Below are positions 33,409 to 33,879 of a stretch of DNA of 33,879 nt, piece after piece. Where the stretch lies: positions 1 to 33,879 of the forward strand of contig NZ_JBQKKT010000026.1 in the NCBI RefSeq assembly GCF_052116585.1. The letters are read 5' to 3'. The position numbers and the translations under genes are program-made. Position 1 is the stretch's first letter; each line of letters opens with the position of its first letter. The notes under the pieces were generated by a model. That model made no database searches, was not told the origin of the DNA, and was given only the letters and a program-made list of their open reading frames with translations. The DNA is from Luteococcus sp052116585 (GTDB lineage: Bacteria > Actinomycetota > Actinomycetes > Propionibacteriales > Propionibacteriaceae).

Positions 33409-33697
33409 CGAGCTGATCGCCGCCGAGGCCAAGGCCAGCGAGCAGAACAAGGACGCCGAACTGAAGCCCGACACCAAGGTCACCCGCGGGCACGGCAGGT
33501 CCAAGACCCTGCAGGTGCGCCTCAACGACAACGAATTCGCCGCTCTGGCGCGCGTTGCCGAGGAGCGAGGAGTTCCGGCCTCCACGCTGGCCCGCGACCT
33601 GCTGCTGCGCGAGCTGAGCGACCACAACACCGATCCGCGGTCACTGCTGGCCAGGATCCGTTCCGATCTGGACGAACTCGCGGCGCGCGTGGCGTGA
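33398..33697 (+). CDS. Ribbon-helix-helix antitoxin
   Basis: This 99-residue protein starts at ATG inside the toxin gene end. An RHH DNA-binding motif lies at about residues 34-75 (KTLQVRLNDNEFAALARVAE, then PASTLARDLLLREL). The N-terminal Lys/Asp-rich 30 residues probably bind and neutralise the toxin, and the C-terminal helix is charged. It should repress its own operon. The family is CopG/MetJ-like, and a pair beside an integrase is typical of a stabilised island. Confidence 0.7.
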   Translation: MRIDELIAAEAKASEQNKDAELKPDTKVTRGHGRSKTLQVRLNDNEFAALARVAEERGVPASTLARDLLLRELSDHNTDPRSLLARIRSDLDELAARVA

Positions 33698-33879
33698 GCT
33701 GCCTCCGAAGACACCAGGCACCGCATCCCACCTCCTCAGATGGCGTGGACCTTCCTCGCGCGAGACCAGCGGCTACTAGTTCCATTGACCTCAGGTCGGG
33801 CCTTGGCCGAGGCTCGGTTCAGGTGGTCTGGGGCGGTCGCTCCGTTTGCGGCTGTCCACCGTTGGGTGTGACTTTCATT
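33698..33879. other. Right edge, no feature seen
   Basis: No gene, hairpin or repeat could be supported in the last 182 bases. A tRNA or attachment site is not visible. Confidence 0.5.

Overview
The window is high-GC DNA from an actinobacterium. Codon choice, protein style (a DUF3516 helicase, a CcdA/DsbA-like pair, GTG starts) and several apparently leaderless genes fit Propionibacteriaceae or a close relative, but I cannot name the genus. It has a core-like left half, a polysaccharide operon in the middle, and a right third built from insertion sequences and an integrase-bearing island.

Positions 1-16773 hold mostly ordinary chromosomal genes. They are the tail of an IS110-type transposase, an HTH regulator, an SH3 cell-wall protein with a TetR gene upstream, a small membrane protein, a DsbA-like thioredoxin-fold protein, an aldolase-fold protein coupled to ccdA, a Ski2-like DEAD helicase, a gluconate permease with an idonate-dehydrogenase-like enzyme, a PEBP protein, a membrane-anchored nuclease, a LysP-like permease, an acyl-CoA thioesterase, a gene remnant, a small secreted CSC protein and a 6-phosphogluconolactonase-like beta-propeller.

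Positions 17279-21898 are a tight four-gene operon in which every junction overlaps: a PelF-type glycosyltransferase, a large membrane protein of about 12 helices with a long soluble N-terminus, a Spherulin-4 (GH135-like) protein without a signal peptide, and a GH114 lipoprotein. PelF belongs to Pel polysaccharide synthesis in bacteria, while GH135 and GH114 enzymes act on galactosaminogalactan in fungi. I infer a reduced synthesis, export and trimming system for a galactosamine-rich exopolysaccharide. This is the most interesting system in the window.

Positions 21936-28677 form a composite, transposon-like lactose unit. A 462-bp 3' fragment of an ISL3 element and a full-length ISL3 copy lie in the same orientation and flank lacZ (GH2) and a GPH-family sugar symporter. 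The full copy has a frameshifted transposase and abuts a truncated DnaQ-like exonuclease gene.

Positions 28906-33879 hold a DUF4839 lipoprotein gene, a 520-bp non-coding region with iterated short motifs, a tyrosine integrase gene split by an IS256-family element (8-bp target duplication, reading frame restored if the IS is removed), and a BrnT/RHH-like toxin-antitoxin pair. Intact activity of either transposable unit or of the integrase is uncertain.
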